DNA of 16,339 nt from Candidatus Wolframiiraptor sp. (lineage in GTDB: Archaea; Thermoproteota; Nitrososphaeria_A; Caldarchaeales; Wolframiiraptoraceae). The notes beneath the pieces were generated by a model. It was not told the origin of the DNA. It worked only from the letters and a program-made list of their open reading frames with translations, and did not search any database. The stretch lies in NCBI GenBank assembly GCA_003660635.1, contig QMUP01000003.1:1-16339 (forward strand), written 5' to 3'. Position numbers and translations under genes: made by a program. Of this stretch, positions 1-6,962 are shown piece after piece; position 1 is the stretch's first letter, and each line of letters begins with the position of its first letter.

Positions 1-561
1 CGGCCGGATATTCCTCGGATCAAGCCATCTAGAATTCAGGGATCTCCCATCCCCTTCCACGACCTTCTTAAGGTTTTTTTCTAGCAGCGGATTCCGTATC
101 CCTATTCCAGCCGTGTTTATCACAATTTCCTCGAGCTTTCCCCTCTCCATGACCTTAGTGTCGCCCGTTACGACGTCGACTCCGGCTTCCTCCGCGGTCT
201 TCTCCATGCTCTCCAAAAGTTCATCTAATTTCTTCAGAGGAAATCCTTCCTCCAAGATTAAAGCACAGGATATCGCGATAGGCTTGGCCCCGATGACCGC
301 TAGGTCATTTACCGTCCCTGAGATACTTAGTCTCCCTATATCGCCTCCTGGGAAGAAAATCGGTTTAACCGTATAGGAATCTGTGGTGAAGGCGATTTCA
401 TTGACTACGGCGGAGTCTGCGAGAAAGCTTAAAGGGATCTCGACATCTTTTCTCCTCGATTTAAATCTAGGAACGATGTGCTCTTTGATGAGCCTGTGCA
501 TGTAGAGTCCTCCGCCTCCGTGGAGGAGGCTGATGCGTTCTTCTGAACCCTTATCAGTCAC
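1..561 (-). CDS. hypE: HypE, hydrogenase maturation protein, N-terminal 187 residues (cut by the window edge)
   Basis: HypE receives the carbamoyl group from HypF on its C-terminal Cys and dehydrates it to the cyanide ligand of the [NiFe] active site. Visible here are an N-terminal LLHGGGG (residues 12-18), TTDS (59-62), FFPGGDIG (69-76), GTVNDLAV (82-89) and VTGDTKV (131-137), the order and spacing of the PurM-like ATP-binding fold of HypE. The C-terminal domain with the modified Cys lies outside the window. I chose the GTG at 559-561 because GGTGGA sits a few bases upstream and the frame runs straight into the conserved motifs. It lies 49 bases downstream of hypD on the same strand, so hypC-hypD-hypE is probably one transcript. 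Family identity is certain from the motifs; completeness cannot be judged. Confidence 0.95.
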   Translation of the reverse strand, partial: MTDKGSEERISLLHGGGGLYMHRLIKEHIVPRFKSRRKDVEIPLSFLADSAVVNEIAFTTDSYTVKPIFFPGGDIGRLSISGTVNDLAVIGAKPIAISCALILEEGFPLKKLDELLESMEKTAEEAGVDVVTGDTKVMERGKLEEIVINTAGIGIRNPLLEKNLKKVVEGDGRSLNSRWLDPRNIRP

Positions 562-610
562 CGGAATCCACCATTAATCAACGGATTCGGCTTGGGAAAT
601 AGGTTTCCAC

Positions 611-1753
611 TCAAGAGTTTACCGGGCATACGCCACTCCTACATCTAAAATTCTTCGTGACTTTATGTTGAGCCCAGATCCTGCAGGTTCCCTCAACCCC
701 CACCATCGTCGGGCCTACCGGAGTCGCGGGTGTACAGGTTTTCATGTATAGCGGGCACTCAGGCGGCTCTATTATTCCCTTAATGACTTCTGCGCATCTC
801 GCCTCAGATGGGAAGTGGTCTCCATGCCCTTGGCCGAGGCCATAGGCATTTCTGGCGTCAATTCGCGAGAATTCGGGCTTGAGGATCATAGCGCTCTCAG
901 GGATCATAGCGACCCCTCTCCAATAGCCTTCCTCTAGATCGAATACCCTGAACAAGTTCTCCTGCGCCTTTATGTTCCCTTCCCAAGTAACCGCCCTGCC
1001 ATATTCGTTCTCCATTCTCGGCTTTCGCTCCTTAAACTGCCTTAAGATGGCGTATATTGCCAGCAATATGTCGAGCGGCTCGAATCCCGCGAAAACCATG
1101 GGCTTCCTGCATCGATCAAAATACTGTTTATAGGCCTTCATACCGCTGATTGTCGAGGCGTGGCCGGGGTTGATGAAGGCGTCGATTTCTAGATCATCAG
1201 ATTCTGCTAATAACCCGACTGCTGGAGGAACATAGCGGTGGGATGAAATTATCTTCAAGTTCTCTGGAAGGCCTTTGAGTATCCCATAGGCGACGAGTGG
1301 GGCGGTGGTCTCGAATCCCGCTCCAAGAAAGACGTATTCTAAGTTGGGATTCGATTTCGCGATCTTGACCGCGTCCATGAAGCTGTATACGACCCCTATT
1401 TTCCCACCTTCGGCTCTACAATCCTCTAAAGACATCATCTTAGAACCCTTAGCCCTAGACATATCCCCATACGTTAAGACGTGAACTCCATCTAACGCGA
1501 GTTTTATGGCGGCATCTATATCCGAGGCCGGGGTGACGCAGACGGGGCATCCGGGGCCAGCTCTGACCTCCACGTTTTCCGGTAAGAGCGATCTAATCCC
1601 CCAATGCGTGATAGTCCATTCATGGGTTCCGCAGACGTGCATGATCTTGATTTTCGGAAGATGTTTGGCGGCTTCGCGTATTTTCTCCACTACACGTTTC
1701 ACGAGGATCGGATCCCTATAACGGGAGAGTATCTGCTTAATCTCCGACTTCAT
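611..1753 (-). CDS. hypD: HypD, iron-sulfur scaffold for Fe(CN)2CO assembly
   Basis: HypD is the [4Fe-4S] scaffold that, with HypC, builds the Fe(CN)2CO unit of [NiFe] hydrogenases in the cytoplasm. The 380-residue protein has the family's usual length and motifs: CGTHE near residue 41, GPGCPVC near 67, GHAST near 197, and a C-terminal Cys-rich section (GTCRIW, then C-R-S-G-V-C) expected to hold the cluster. The ATG at 1751-1753 overlaps the TGA of hypC by two bases (ATGA), which indicates translational coupling. HypC and HypD form a working complex, so the coupling fits. Stop codon is TGA. No anomaly was seen. HypA, HypB and HypF are not in the window. Confidence 0.97.
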   Translation of the reverse strand: MKSEIKQILSRYRDPILVKRVVEKIREAAKHLPKIKIMHVCGTHEWTITHWGIRSLLPENVEVRAGPGCPVCVTPASDIDAAIKLALDGVHVLTYGDMSRAKGSKMMSLEDCRAEGGKIGVVYSFMDAVKIAKSNPNLEYVFLGAGFETTAPLVAYGILKGLPENLKIISSHRYVPPAVGLLAESDDLEIDAFINPGHASTISGMKAYKQYFDRCRKPMVFAGFEPLDILLAIYAILRQFKERKPRMENEYGRAVTWEGNIKAQENLFRVFDLEEGYWRGVAMIPESAMILKPEFSRIDARNAYGLGQGHGDHFPSEARCAEVIKGIIEPPECPLYMKTCTPATPVGPTMVGVEGTCRIWAQHKVTKNFRCRSGVCPVNS

Positions 1754-1986
1754 CTCCGAGTCTCCTCTGCCGCCAAGCGGAGAACCTCTGCATAAGCTTC
1801 TAAGGTCTTCTTGGCCTCTTCTTCATCGACGACTTTTATCGCGTATCCGGCGTGAACAAGGACGTAGTCTCCAACCTTTGCCTCCACCATGGCAAGCACC
1901 ACTTCTCGCTCTACCCCGTCTCCGAAGTCCACCCAAGCCACGTCATCCTCTATCCTGACGATCCTCCCGGGAATAGCGTAGCACAA
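1750..1986 (-). CDS. hypC: HypC, hydrogenase maturation chaperone
   Basis: HypC partners HypD and carries the iron unit to the large-subunit precursor. Its N-terminal Cys, exposed after Met removal, is essential. The reading frame is open upstream to 2010, but I choose the TTG at 1984-1986 because the next codon is TGC, giving the family's M-C-x-A-I-P-G N-terminus. A start further upstream would bury the Cys. The result is a 78-residue protein, typical for HypC, with a small beta-barrel followed by a charged C-terminal helix. A TATA-like CTAAAATA on the minus strand near 2014-2022 would place the transcript start a few bases before this TTG, so the mRNA may be almost leaderless. It is the first gene of hypCDE and is divergent from the endopeptidase gene. 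Confidence 0.93.
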   Translation of the reverse strand: MCYAIPGRIVRIEDDVAWVDFGDGVEREVVLAMVEAKVGDYVLVHAGYAIKVVDEEEAKKTLEAYAEVLRLAAEETRR

Positions 1987-2009
1987 ATCCGCGAGATAAT
2001 ACTGAGCCA

Positions 2010-2113
2010 CGAGTATTTTAGGGCTCTTCGAGAAAAGAACATCCTTTCAAAGGCATTTCCACGGATTTCCAAAGGTTAATACCGTGATAAACTATACTCC
2101 CCCGCAGACGCAT
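2010..2113. promoter_or_regulatory. Divergent promoter region between hypC and the endopeptidase gene
   Basis: About 100 bases separate the two divergent genes. On the minus strand, CTAAAATA at about 2014-2022 is a plausible TATA box for hypC. On the plus strand, TTAATA (2076-2081) or ATAAACTATA (about 2087-2096) could serve the endopeptidase, either one giving a leader of ten bases or fewer to the ATG at 2114. No ribosome binding site precedes either start, which fits leaderless archaeal transcripts. The assignments are by eye. Confidence 0.45.
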
Positions 2114-2611
2114 ATGAGGTGGAAAGAGCGGCTGAAAGCACTTCTTCAGGAAGCATTAAAGAGCGATAATCCCGTGGTCCTGGTCGGTATAGGAAACACG
2201 CTCCGCGGAGACGATGGAATAGGTGTGAAAATAGCCGAGGCCTTAAAGGATTCCCTTGAATGCAGTAAAATAAGGGTGATAGTGGTCGAGGATAGAGTCG
2301 ATATGCTCGGAAGATTTCTAGGAGATTTAAAACCAAGCTTAATGATATTCTTCGATGCCGCGGATTTCGGGGGAAAACCCGGTGAAATACGTATACTAGA
2401 TTTGGCCGAGGCATCGGGAAAAACGATTTCAACTCATCTAATTCCGTTAGATGTGATACTCAAAGTGATCGGAGTGGCCTCTCCCTCGTATGTGATAGGG
2501 GTTCAAATGATGAATATAGAATTTGGAGGGAGAATAAGTGAGCCTGTTAAAGTAGCCGGAAAGATGATTGTAGAATTCTTGGAGAAGGAATTAGCCTCCA
2601 TTTGCAGATGA
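2114..2611 (+). CDS. [NiFe]-hydrogenase maturation endopeptidase (HycI/HyaD family)
   Basis: This protease trims the C-terminal tail of the hydrogenase large subunit after nickel insertion, locking the metal site. The 165-residue protein has the family signature GIGNTLRGDDGIG (residues 25-37), a second acidic site in FFDAADFGG (D81) and a His in STHLIPL (H108). These match the Asp, Asp and His nickel contacts of E. coli HycI (D16, D62, H90) in order and approximate spacing. The frame is open back to a GTG at 2084, but the extra ten residues are unlike the family, so I prefer ATG 2114. The gene ends 104 bases before the hydrogenase operon on the same strand. Its likely substrate is the large subunit encoded at 3959-5152, which carries a matching 31-residue tail. 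Confidence 0.9.
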   Translation: MRWKERLKALLQEALKSDNPVVLVGIGNTLRGDDGIGVKIAEALKDSLECSKIRVIVVEDRVDMLGRFLGDLKPSLMIFFDAADFGGKPGEIRILDLAEASGKTISTHLIPLDVILKVIGVASPSYVIGVQMMNIEFGGRISEPVKVAGKMIVEFLEKELASICR

Positions 2612-2629
2612 ATGCGGCTTCACCTGTTA

Positions 2630-2688
2630 CATGCATAAAAACAATATCTTCATGCATTAGTCTTTATGGAAGATTACCTTTAAATTTA
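2630..2688 (+). promoter_or_regulatory. Promoter of the hydrogenase operon with two CATGCAT boxes
   Basis: TTTAAATTT at about 2679-2687 is a good archaeal TATA box placed to start transcription near 2709, seven or so bases before the nuoA ATG at 2716. Upstream, CATGCAT occurs twice, at 2630-2636 and 2651-2657, exactly 21 bp apart, with an AT-rich spacer. Each contains the palindrome ATGCAT. Two palindromes two helical turns apart just upstream of a TATA box look like a site for a dimeric regulator. The regulator is unknown. Confidence 0.6.
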
Positions 2689-2715
2689 CGAAGCTCGGAC
2701 TAAGCTTGAGCTATC

Positions 2716-3039
2716 ATGGAGATAGTTGCCGCGCTAACGGTAGCTCTCTTGATCACCGTAATAATATATCTCCTCGGAAGATTACTCGCGCCGACACCTC
2801 CGAAAAGCCGAGATAAACTCGAATCATATGCCTGCGGGGAAAGGTTTCCACCCGCCCGTGGTCCCGTTAGGCTCCTCTTCTTCAACTTCGCCGCGTTGTT
2901 TATGGTATTTGACGTGCTCGCGCTTTTCTTGGCATTTACGATTAATATCCCCGCGATTTATAAGCAGGGGTTGATAGCAATAATCCTAGTCTATAGCGTG
3001 GTTTTGGGATTATCGATTCATCTATTAGGTAGGAGATGA
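2716..3039 (+). CDS. nuoA: NuoA/FpoA-like membrane subunit (ND3 family)
   Basis: This is the small three-helix subunit at the joint between the membrane arm and the peripheral arm of complex I. The 107-residue protein has TM1 at about residues 2-24, a loop with K-L-E-S-Y-A-C-G-E (about 34-42) matching the KxxxYxCG loop of ND3 next to the quinone cavity, TM2 with FDVLALFLA and a third helix near the end. The Asp of the family's FDxE motif is kept but the following Glu is Leu. The gene opens the operon and lacks a strong ribosome binding site, fitting a near-leaderless transcript. A NuoA homologue beside a Ni-Fe catalytic subunit is notable, because the best-known group 4 hydrogenases (Ech, formate hydrogenlyase) are described without one. 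Confidence 0.93.
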   Translation: MEIVAALTVALLITVIIYLLGRLLAPTPPKSRDKLESYACGERFPPARGPVRLLFFNFAALFMVFDVLALFLAFTINIPAIYKQGLIAIILVYSVVLGLSIHLLGRR

Positions 3040-3046
3040 CCTCGGA

Positions 3047-3487
3047 ATGGGTTTAGTCGCGAGATTGGTTAGGAAATGCCGTGCGAGAAGTCCTTGGATA
3101 TTGTTATTTGATACTGGGGCATGTAACGCTTGCGATATCGAGGTGGCGGCTTGTTTAACCCCAAGATATGATGTTGAGAGATTTGGAACCTTGTTGAGGG
3201 GGAGTCCAAGACACGCGGATATATTGGTCGTAACAGGCCCTGTTACGAGGCAGTCACGAGACAGGATAATCAGAATCTATGAGCAGATGCCGGAGCCTAA
3301 GTACGTTGTTGCAGCCGGGACTTGCGCGACGAGCGGGGGAGTGTATTGGGGATGCTACAACACTTATCCCGGATTAGACTCTGTGATTCCAGTTCATGCA
3401 TATGTGTCCGGTTGCCCGGTGAAGCCTGAAGCGGTTCTAATGGCGCTAAGTATCCTGCTTGAGAAGATAGAGAAAGTGGAGGTTTAA
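3047..3487 (+). CDS. [NiFe]-hydrogenase small subunit, group 4 (NuoB homologue)
   Basis: This subunit holds the [4Fe-4S] cluster nearest the catalytic site and passes electrons between the ferredoxin-like subunit and the Ni-Fe centre. The 146 residues contain G-A-C-N-A-C-D-I-E at 24-32, with C26 and C29 as a CxxC, then C93 (AAGTCATSGG) and C123 (VSGCPVKPE). Complex I NuoB has adjacent cysteines (CC) at the first position, while group 4 hydrogenases such as HycG have CNxCD, so this one is hydrogenase-type. The ATG at 3047 follows GGAGATGA (3032-3039) by seven bases. The stop is TAA, and the ribosome binding site for the next gene (GGAGGT, 3478-3483) lies inside the 3' end of this one. Confidence 0.93.
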   Translation: MGLVARLVRKCRARSPWILLFDTGACNACDIEVAACLTPRYDVERFGTLLRGSPRHADILVVTGPVTRQSRDRIIRIYEQMPEPKYVVAAGTCATSGGVYWGCYNTYPGLDSVIPVHAYVSGCPVKPEAVLMALSILLEKIEKVEV

Positions 3488-3491
3488 GGAA

Positions 3492-3962
3492 ATGAATGAG
3501 TAGGAAATCCTCTCAAAGATCAAGGAAAAATTCGGCGATAAAATACTGGAGTCATCTATCCTGGGACCGCGGAGGATATCCGTTAAAGTCCCCCAAGATG
3601 TTTACAAGAGTGTCGTCGCATATGTGGCGCATGATCTCGGCTTAAACTTCCTAAGTTGTTTAAGTGGCATAGACCGCGGTGACTCTCTGGAAGTCGTGGC
3701 CCACATAGGGTACTCGATATGCGTCTTAGTCAGGACCTCTGTTCCGAAGGATAATCCGGAAGTCGATTCCATAACGGATGTCCTCCCCGCCGCGAACCTC
3801 TATGAGCGTGAAGCCCACGATCTACTAGGAATAGTATTCAAAGGCCATCCAAATTTGAAGAGGATATTTCTCCCAGAGGATTGGCCGGAGGGGGTGTATC
3901 CGCTCAGGAAGGAGTACAAGCCTGAGCATCCGAAGCCTTTGAGAGGAGGTGAACCTGGTTGA
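3492..3962 (+). CDS. nuoC: NuoC-like 30-kDa subunit with an in-frame TAG at codon 4
   Basis: This peripheral-arm subunit binds and stabilises the catalytic subunit. The C-terminal half has Y-E-R-E-A-H-D-L-L-G, then FKGHPNLKRI and PLRKEY, the diagnostic end of the family. The only good start is ATG 3492-3494, eight bases after GGAGGT (3478-3483). From there the frame reads M-N-E, TAG (3501-3503), E-I-L-S-K-I-K-E-K-F-G-D and then the normal N-terminal domain. No ATG, GTG or TTG occurs in frame between the TAG and a GTG at 3624, and that GTG would delete about 40 clearly homologous residues. The TAG may be read as an amino acid (pyrrolysine or another suppressor), may be a base error or a real nonsense mutation, or initiation may use a rare codon such as ATC at 3507. 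With the TAG read, the protein has 156 residues. The stop overlaps the next start as TTGA. Confidence 0.85.
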
Positions 3963-5152
3963 GCTTCGAGGTTCCAATCGGCCCACAGCACCCGATCCAC
4001 GTCGAGCCGTTAATGCTGAGACTGAAGGTAGAGGGAGAGCTGATAATAGACGTGGACGTGGACGTCAGCTATATCCACCGAGGAATCGAGAAAGGCCTCG
4101 AGGTGAGAACATATCTTCAAGGCCTCTATCTCGCGGAGAGAATCTGCGGGATATGTAACTGCGCGCATTCGCTCTGCTATTGCTTGAACGTGGAGCAGCT
4201 TTTAGGTAAAGAGGTTCCGCCGAGGGCGAATTATCTGAGGATAATCGTCGAGGAGCTCAGCAGAATTCACAGCCACCTGCTATGGATAGGCCATTACTTC
4301 CACACCTTAGGATTCGAGACGCTCTTCATGTATTTCTGGAGAGACCGTGAACGGATCATGGACATGATCGAACTCATAACCGGTAATCGGGTTATTACAT
4401 CCTATAATGTGATCGGCGGCGTCAGAAGAGACATCACCCCGGAGATCGAATCAAAGCTCAGAAAGACCATAGAATACGTCAGGGAGCGGATGAACTACTA
4501 CGACAAGGTAATAGACTCTGAGCCGAGTTTGCTCGGGAGGCTGCAGGGTGTCGGCGTGCTGAAACCCGCGGATGCTATAAGTCTCGGAACCGTTGGCCCA
4601 CATCTCAGGGCTTCTGGGATCAAGCATGATGTCAGGCTGGATGACCCATATAGCGGCCACGACGAGGTCCCATTCAACGTGGTGACCTATGATACATGCG
4701 ATTGCTACGCGAGGGTGAAGGTGAGGATGGGAGAGGTGCTGGAGAGCCTCAACATGATCTCCTACGCCCTCGATAACCTCCCCTCCGGAGATTATAGGCT
4801 GAAGATTCCGCCGTTCTTCAAGGCTCCTGAAGGAGAGTCGCTTAGCAGGGTGGAGGCGCCGAGAGGAGAACTCGTCCACTACTCGATATCTAATGGCGGG
4901 ATGAATCCATATAGATATAAGGTTAGAACCCCGACTTTGGCGAATCTTCTCTCGGTCGCGGTCATGCTCAAGAGCAAAGGCGACTACGAGGTCTATATCG
5001 CCGACGTACCGGCGATCCTCGGGGGAATCGATCCCTGTATATGTTGTACGGCCAGGGTAATAATCACGGATGAAGTGAAGAAGAAGCGGAGGGTCACAAC
5101 CCTAACCGAACTCGAGAGATATGCTCGTGAGAGGGAGGTGAGGAAGAGTTGA
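3959..5152 (+). CDS. [NiFe]-hydrogenase catalytic large subunit, complex I-like group 4 (NuoD homologue)
   Basis: The catalytic subunit, which interconverts protons and H2. It has both Ni-Fe binding pairs: R61-I-C63-G-I-C66-N-C-A-H70 near the N-terminus and D358-P-C360-I-C362-C363-T-A-R366 near the C-terminus. Complex I NuoD and methanogen FpoD have lost these cysteines, so this is a hydrogenase. The N-terminus reads GPQHP-I-H-V-E-P, between the complex I GPQHPSTHG loop and the HPxxxEP of hydrogenases. After R366 come 31 residues, close to the roughly 32-residue tail that HycI removes from HycE, so cleavage R366/V367 is likely. The TTG start follows GGAGGTGA (3945-3952) by six bases and overlaps the previous stop. 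The cysteines are TGT codons, so there is no selenocysteine. The 397-residue length fits short group 4 enzymes. Confidence 0.93.
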   Translation: MSFEVPIGPQHPIHVEPLMLRLKVEGELIIDVDVDVSYIHRGIEKGLEVRTYLQGLYLAERICGICNCAHSLCYCLNVEQLLGKEVPPRANYLRIIVEELSRIHSHLLWIGHYFHTLGFETLFMYFWRDRERIMDMIELITGNRVITSYNVIGGVRRDITPEIESKLRKTIEYVRERMNYYDKVIDSEPSLLGRLQGVGVLKPADAISLGTVGPHLRASGIKHDVRLDDPYSGHDEVPFNVVTYDTCDCYARVKVRMGEVLESLNMISYALDNLPSGDYRLKIPPFFKAPEGESLSRVEAPRGELVHYSISNGGMNPYRYKVRTPTLANLLSVAVMLKSKGDYEVYIADVPAILGGIDPCICCTARVIITDEVKKKRRVTTLTELERYAREREVRKS

Positions 5153-6114
5153 TCTGGAAAATCCTAGAGGCCCTGATCTTCCCAGGCGCAGTATTCATCC
5201 TGACAGTATCATTATTTTACGAGTGGATTGATAGAAAACTCTATGCGAGGCTCCAGAACAGGGTTGGACCACATCTCGCGGGCCCCTTCGGCCTCTTTCA
5301 GCCCGCCGCGGATTTCATCAAGTTGCTTTCAAAGGAGGATATAATTCCCGCGGCTGCCGATAGGTTCCTATTCACACTCACGCCAATCCTCGCTCCCACA
5401 TTAATCCTGCTCGGGTGCATGTTCCTCCCCGTCGCGGGTCTAAACGGCATAGTATCGTTCAATGGAGACCTGATAGTGATAATCGCGTTGATGTCCTTCT
5501 GTACAATAACGATATATCTCGCGGGTGAGGGATCCAATAACCGGTTCGCGTCAATCGGGGCCACGAGAGCCGCATTACAGCTAATCGGCTACGAGATACC
5601 CCTGACCCTAGCATTACTGTGCGCCGCGATTTCAACGGGCTCCCTAAGTCTCCGGGGGATAGTCGAGGCTCAGATGGCGAACGGTACCTGGTTGATCGCC
5701 GGCCCTCAGCTGATAGGCTTCGCGATCTTCGTCGTGGCATCACAGGCTGAGATGGAGCGCATTCCCTTCGATATCCCGGAGGCTGAGCAGGAGATCGTCG
5801 CAGGCTGGTCCGTCGAATATACTGGGCGAAGGCTCGGTCTCTTCAGGCTTACAAAGGACTTGGAATTATTCTTGTTATCGGGATTGGGCGCGACGCTCTT
5901 CTTGGGAGGCCCACTCGGCCCCCTCATCCCCGGCCTCGAACCACTGCTTCACACGATCTACTTCTTGGCGAAATCCATCTTAGTTCTCATAGTTTTCACG
6001 CTTGTGAGGACTGTCTTCGCCAGATTGAGAATCGATCAGATGATCTCCTTCTCATGGAAGTATCTCATGCCCCTGGCGATCTTCTTGGTCATAATAACGG
6101 AGGTGATCGCCTAG
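5149..6114 (+). CDS. nuoH: NuoH/FpoH-like membrane subunit (ND1 family)
   Basis: This subunit anchors the peripheral arm to the membrane and forms the start of the proton path. The 321 residues give about eight membrane helices with the ND1 landmarks YEWIDRKLYARLQNRVGP near residues 24-41, GATRAALQLIGYEIPLTLA near 140, and AEMERIPFDIPEAEQEIVAG followed by EYTGRR near 200-226. These acidic loops are conserved between complex I and group 4 hydrogenases. The TTG start at 5149 overlaps the TGA of the large-subunit gene. It ends in TAG (6112-6114), one of only two TAG stops in the window, and an in-frame TGA follows one codon later (TAG-CCG-TGA). Confidence 0.95.
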   Translation: MIWKILEALIFPGAVFILTVSLFYEWIDRKLYARLQNRVGPHLAGPFGLFQPAADFIKLLSKEDIIPAAADRFLFTLTPILAPTLILLGCMFLPVAGLNGIVSFNGDLIVIIALMSFCTITIYLAGEGSNNRFASIGATRAALQLIGYEIPLTLALLCAAISTGSLSLRGIVEAQMANGTWLIAGPQLIGFAIFVVASQAEMERIPFDIPEAEQEIVAGWSVEYTGRRLGLFRLTKDLELFLLSGLGATLFLGGPLGPLIPGLEPLLHTIYFLAKSILVLIVFTLVRTVFARLRIDQMISFSWKYLMPLAIFLVIITEVIA

Positions 6115-6116
6115 CC

Positions 6117-6467
6117 GTGAAGGTTCCGGGATACTTCCTGGCCGAAGCCCTGAGAAACCTCTTCAAGAAGAGGGCGACGATTCTCTATCCATATCGCGAA
6201 GTCGATAAAATCCACTTACCGGAGGGATTCAGGGGGAAGATAGAATTCGATAGATCGAAATGCATCGGATGCCAGCTATGTTTCAGGGTTTGTCCCGCGA
6301 AGGCGATAAAGATGATCGAGGATGAGAAGGGGAAGAGGCCCGTGTTCTTCATCTACCGCTGTATCTATTGTGGACAATGTGCGGAGGTATGTCCCACTAA
6401 GGCGATCACCTTAGGCAAAGCCTTTGAGAATATCGCGCTTAGGAAGGAGGACTTGGAGGTGAGATGA
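6117..6467 (+). CDS. nuoI: NuoI-like 2x[4Fe-4S] ferredoxin subunit
   Basis: This electron-transfer subunit probably takes electrons from soluble ferredoxin, since no NADH or F420 module is encoded here. The 116-residue protein has two complete cluster motifs, C-I-G-C-Q-L-C-F-R-V-C-P and C-I-Y-C-G-Q-C-A-E-V-C-P, in its middle and C-terminal half, and an N-terminal amphipathic segment typical of NuoI. The GTG at 6117-6119 sits nine bases after GGAGGTGAT (6099-6107), and only two bases separate it from the nuoH stop. An ATG at 6054 inside nuoH is in frame but far too early for a NuoI N-terminus. The stop overlaps the next start as ATGA. Confidence 0.95.
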   Translation: MKVPGYFLAEALRNLFKKRATILYPYREVDKIHLPEGFRGKIEFDRSKCIGCQLCFRVCPAKAIKMIEDEKGKRPVFFIYRCIYCGQCAEVCPTKAITLGKAFENIALRKEDLEVR

Positions 6468-6703
6468 TGGAGGTACACGTGATATTGATAGTGCTTTTGA
6501 CGATATTCGCGGTCCTCGCCGTAGAGTTAAGGGATTTGCTCAAGGCGATCCTGGCGTTCACCGGGGTAAACATAGTCCTCTCCGCCATATTCTATCTCTT
6601 GGGAGCGCCCTATCTCGCCGTCTTCCAGCTATTGATCTACGCTGGAGCCGTTACCGTGCTCTTCTTAGCGGCTCTACACGCGGGCGAGGAGAGAGGTGAG
6701 TGA
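6464..6703 (+). CDS. nuoJ: NuoJ N-terminal half (ND6 family, first piece of a split gene)
   Basis: The 79 residues hold three membrane helices matching the first three of NuoJ/ND6. The third is GAPYLAVFQLLIYAGAVTVLFLAALH, which carries the Y-x-G-A-V pattern of the helix that changes shape during complex I turnover. It ends there with a TGA, while complex I NuoJ normally continues through two more helices; the next gene supplies these. Split fpoJ genes are known in Methanosarcina, so this is an inherited arrangement and not obvious damage. ATG 6464 overlaps the nuoI stop; ATG 6467 has better spacing to GGAGGT (6455-6460) and may be the true start. Confidence 0.85.
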   Translation: MMEVHVILIVLLTIFAVLAVELRDLLKAILAFTGVNIVLSAIFYLLGAPYLAVFQLLIYAGAVTVLFLAALHAGEERGE

Positions 6704-6962
6704 GGTGGACGCCACCAAGGCTACGGCGATAATAATATCCATAATCCTCGTCGGAATACTCCTATACTATTCTCCGAGAATCATAGACAGCCTCAGGATA
6801 ACGAGTCTCCCGCTGACAAGCATCGAAGAGAACCCCCAGTTCCTCTGGTCCAATCGGGGACTCGACCTCCTAATCCAGGCATTTATAATCTTGGCCGCGG
6901 CGGCGGCGATATCTGCTCAATTTAGGAGGGAGGAACGCGTTTCGGGAGGTGAGGAAGAGTGA
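6696..6962 (+). CDS. nuoJ: NuoJ C-terminal half (second piece of split ND6-like subunit)
   Basis: An 88-residue protein with a helix at about 9-25, a polar loop (about 27-52) with S-I-E-E-N-P, and a second helix at about 57-74, then a charged tail. Placed directly after the NuoJ N-terminal piece and before NuoK, it matches the position and topology of the C-terminal two helices of NuoJ/ND6. The sequence itself is weakly conserved, so the call rests mainly on context. The frame opens at GTG 6696; GTG 6705 has better spacing to GAGGTGAG and may be the actual start. Its TGA overlaps the GTG of nuoK. Confidence 0.65.
   Translation: MSEVDATKATAIIISIILVGILLYYSPRIIDSLRITSLPLTSIEENPQFLWSNRGLDLLIQAFIILAAAAAISAQFRREERVSGGEEE

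Noticed and set aside
113..376. Plus-strand reading frame of 87 codons
   Set aside because: It is antisense to hypE, whose motifs are unmistakable, and has no recognisable protein features.
2076..2432. Minus-strand 118-codon frame opposite the endopeptidase gene
   Set aside because: The plus strand encodes a clear HycI-family protein; the antisense frame has no family features.
5028..5060. Selenocysteine in the large-subunit DPCxxC motif, as in some methanogen hydrogenases
   Set aside because: The Cys codons are TGT and no in-frame TGA occurs in the motif.
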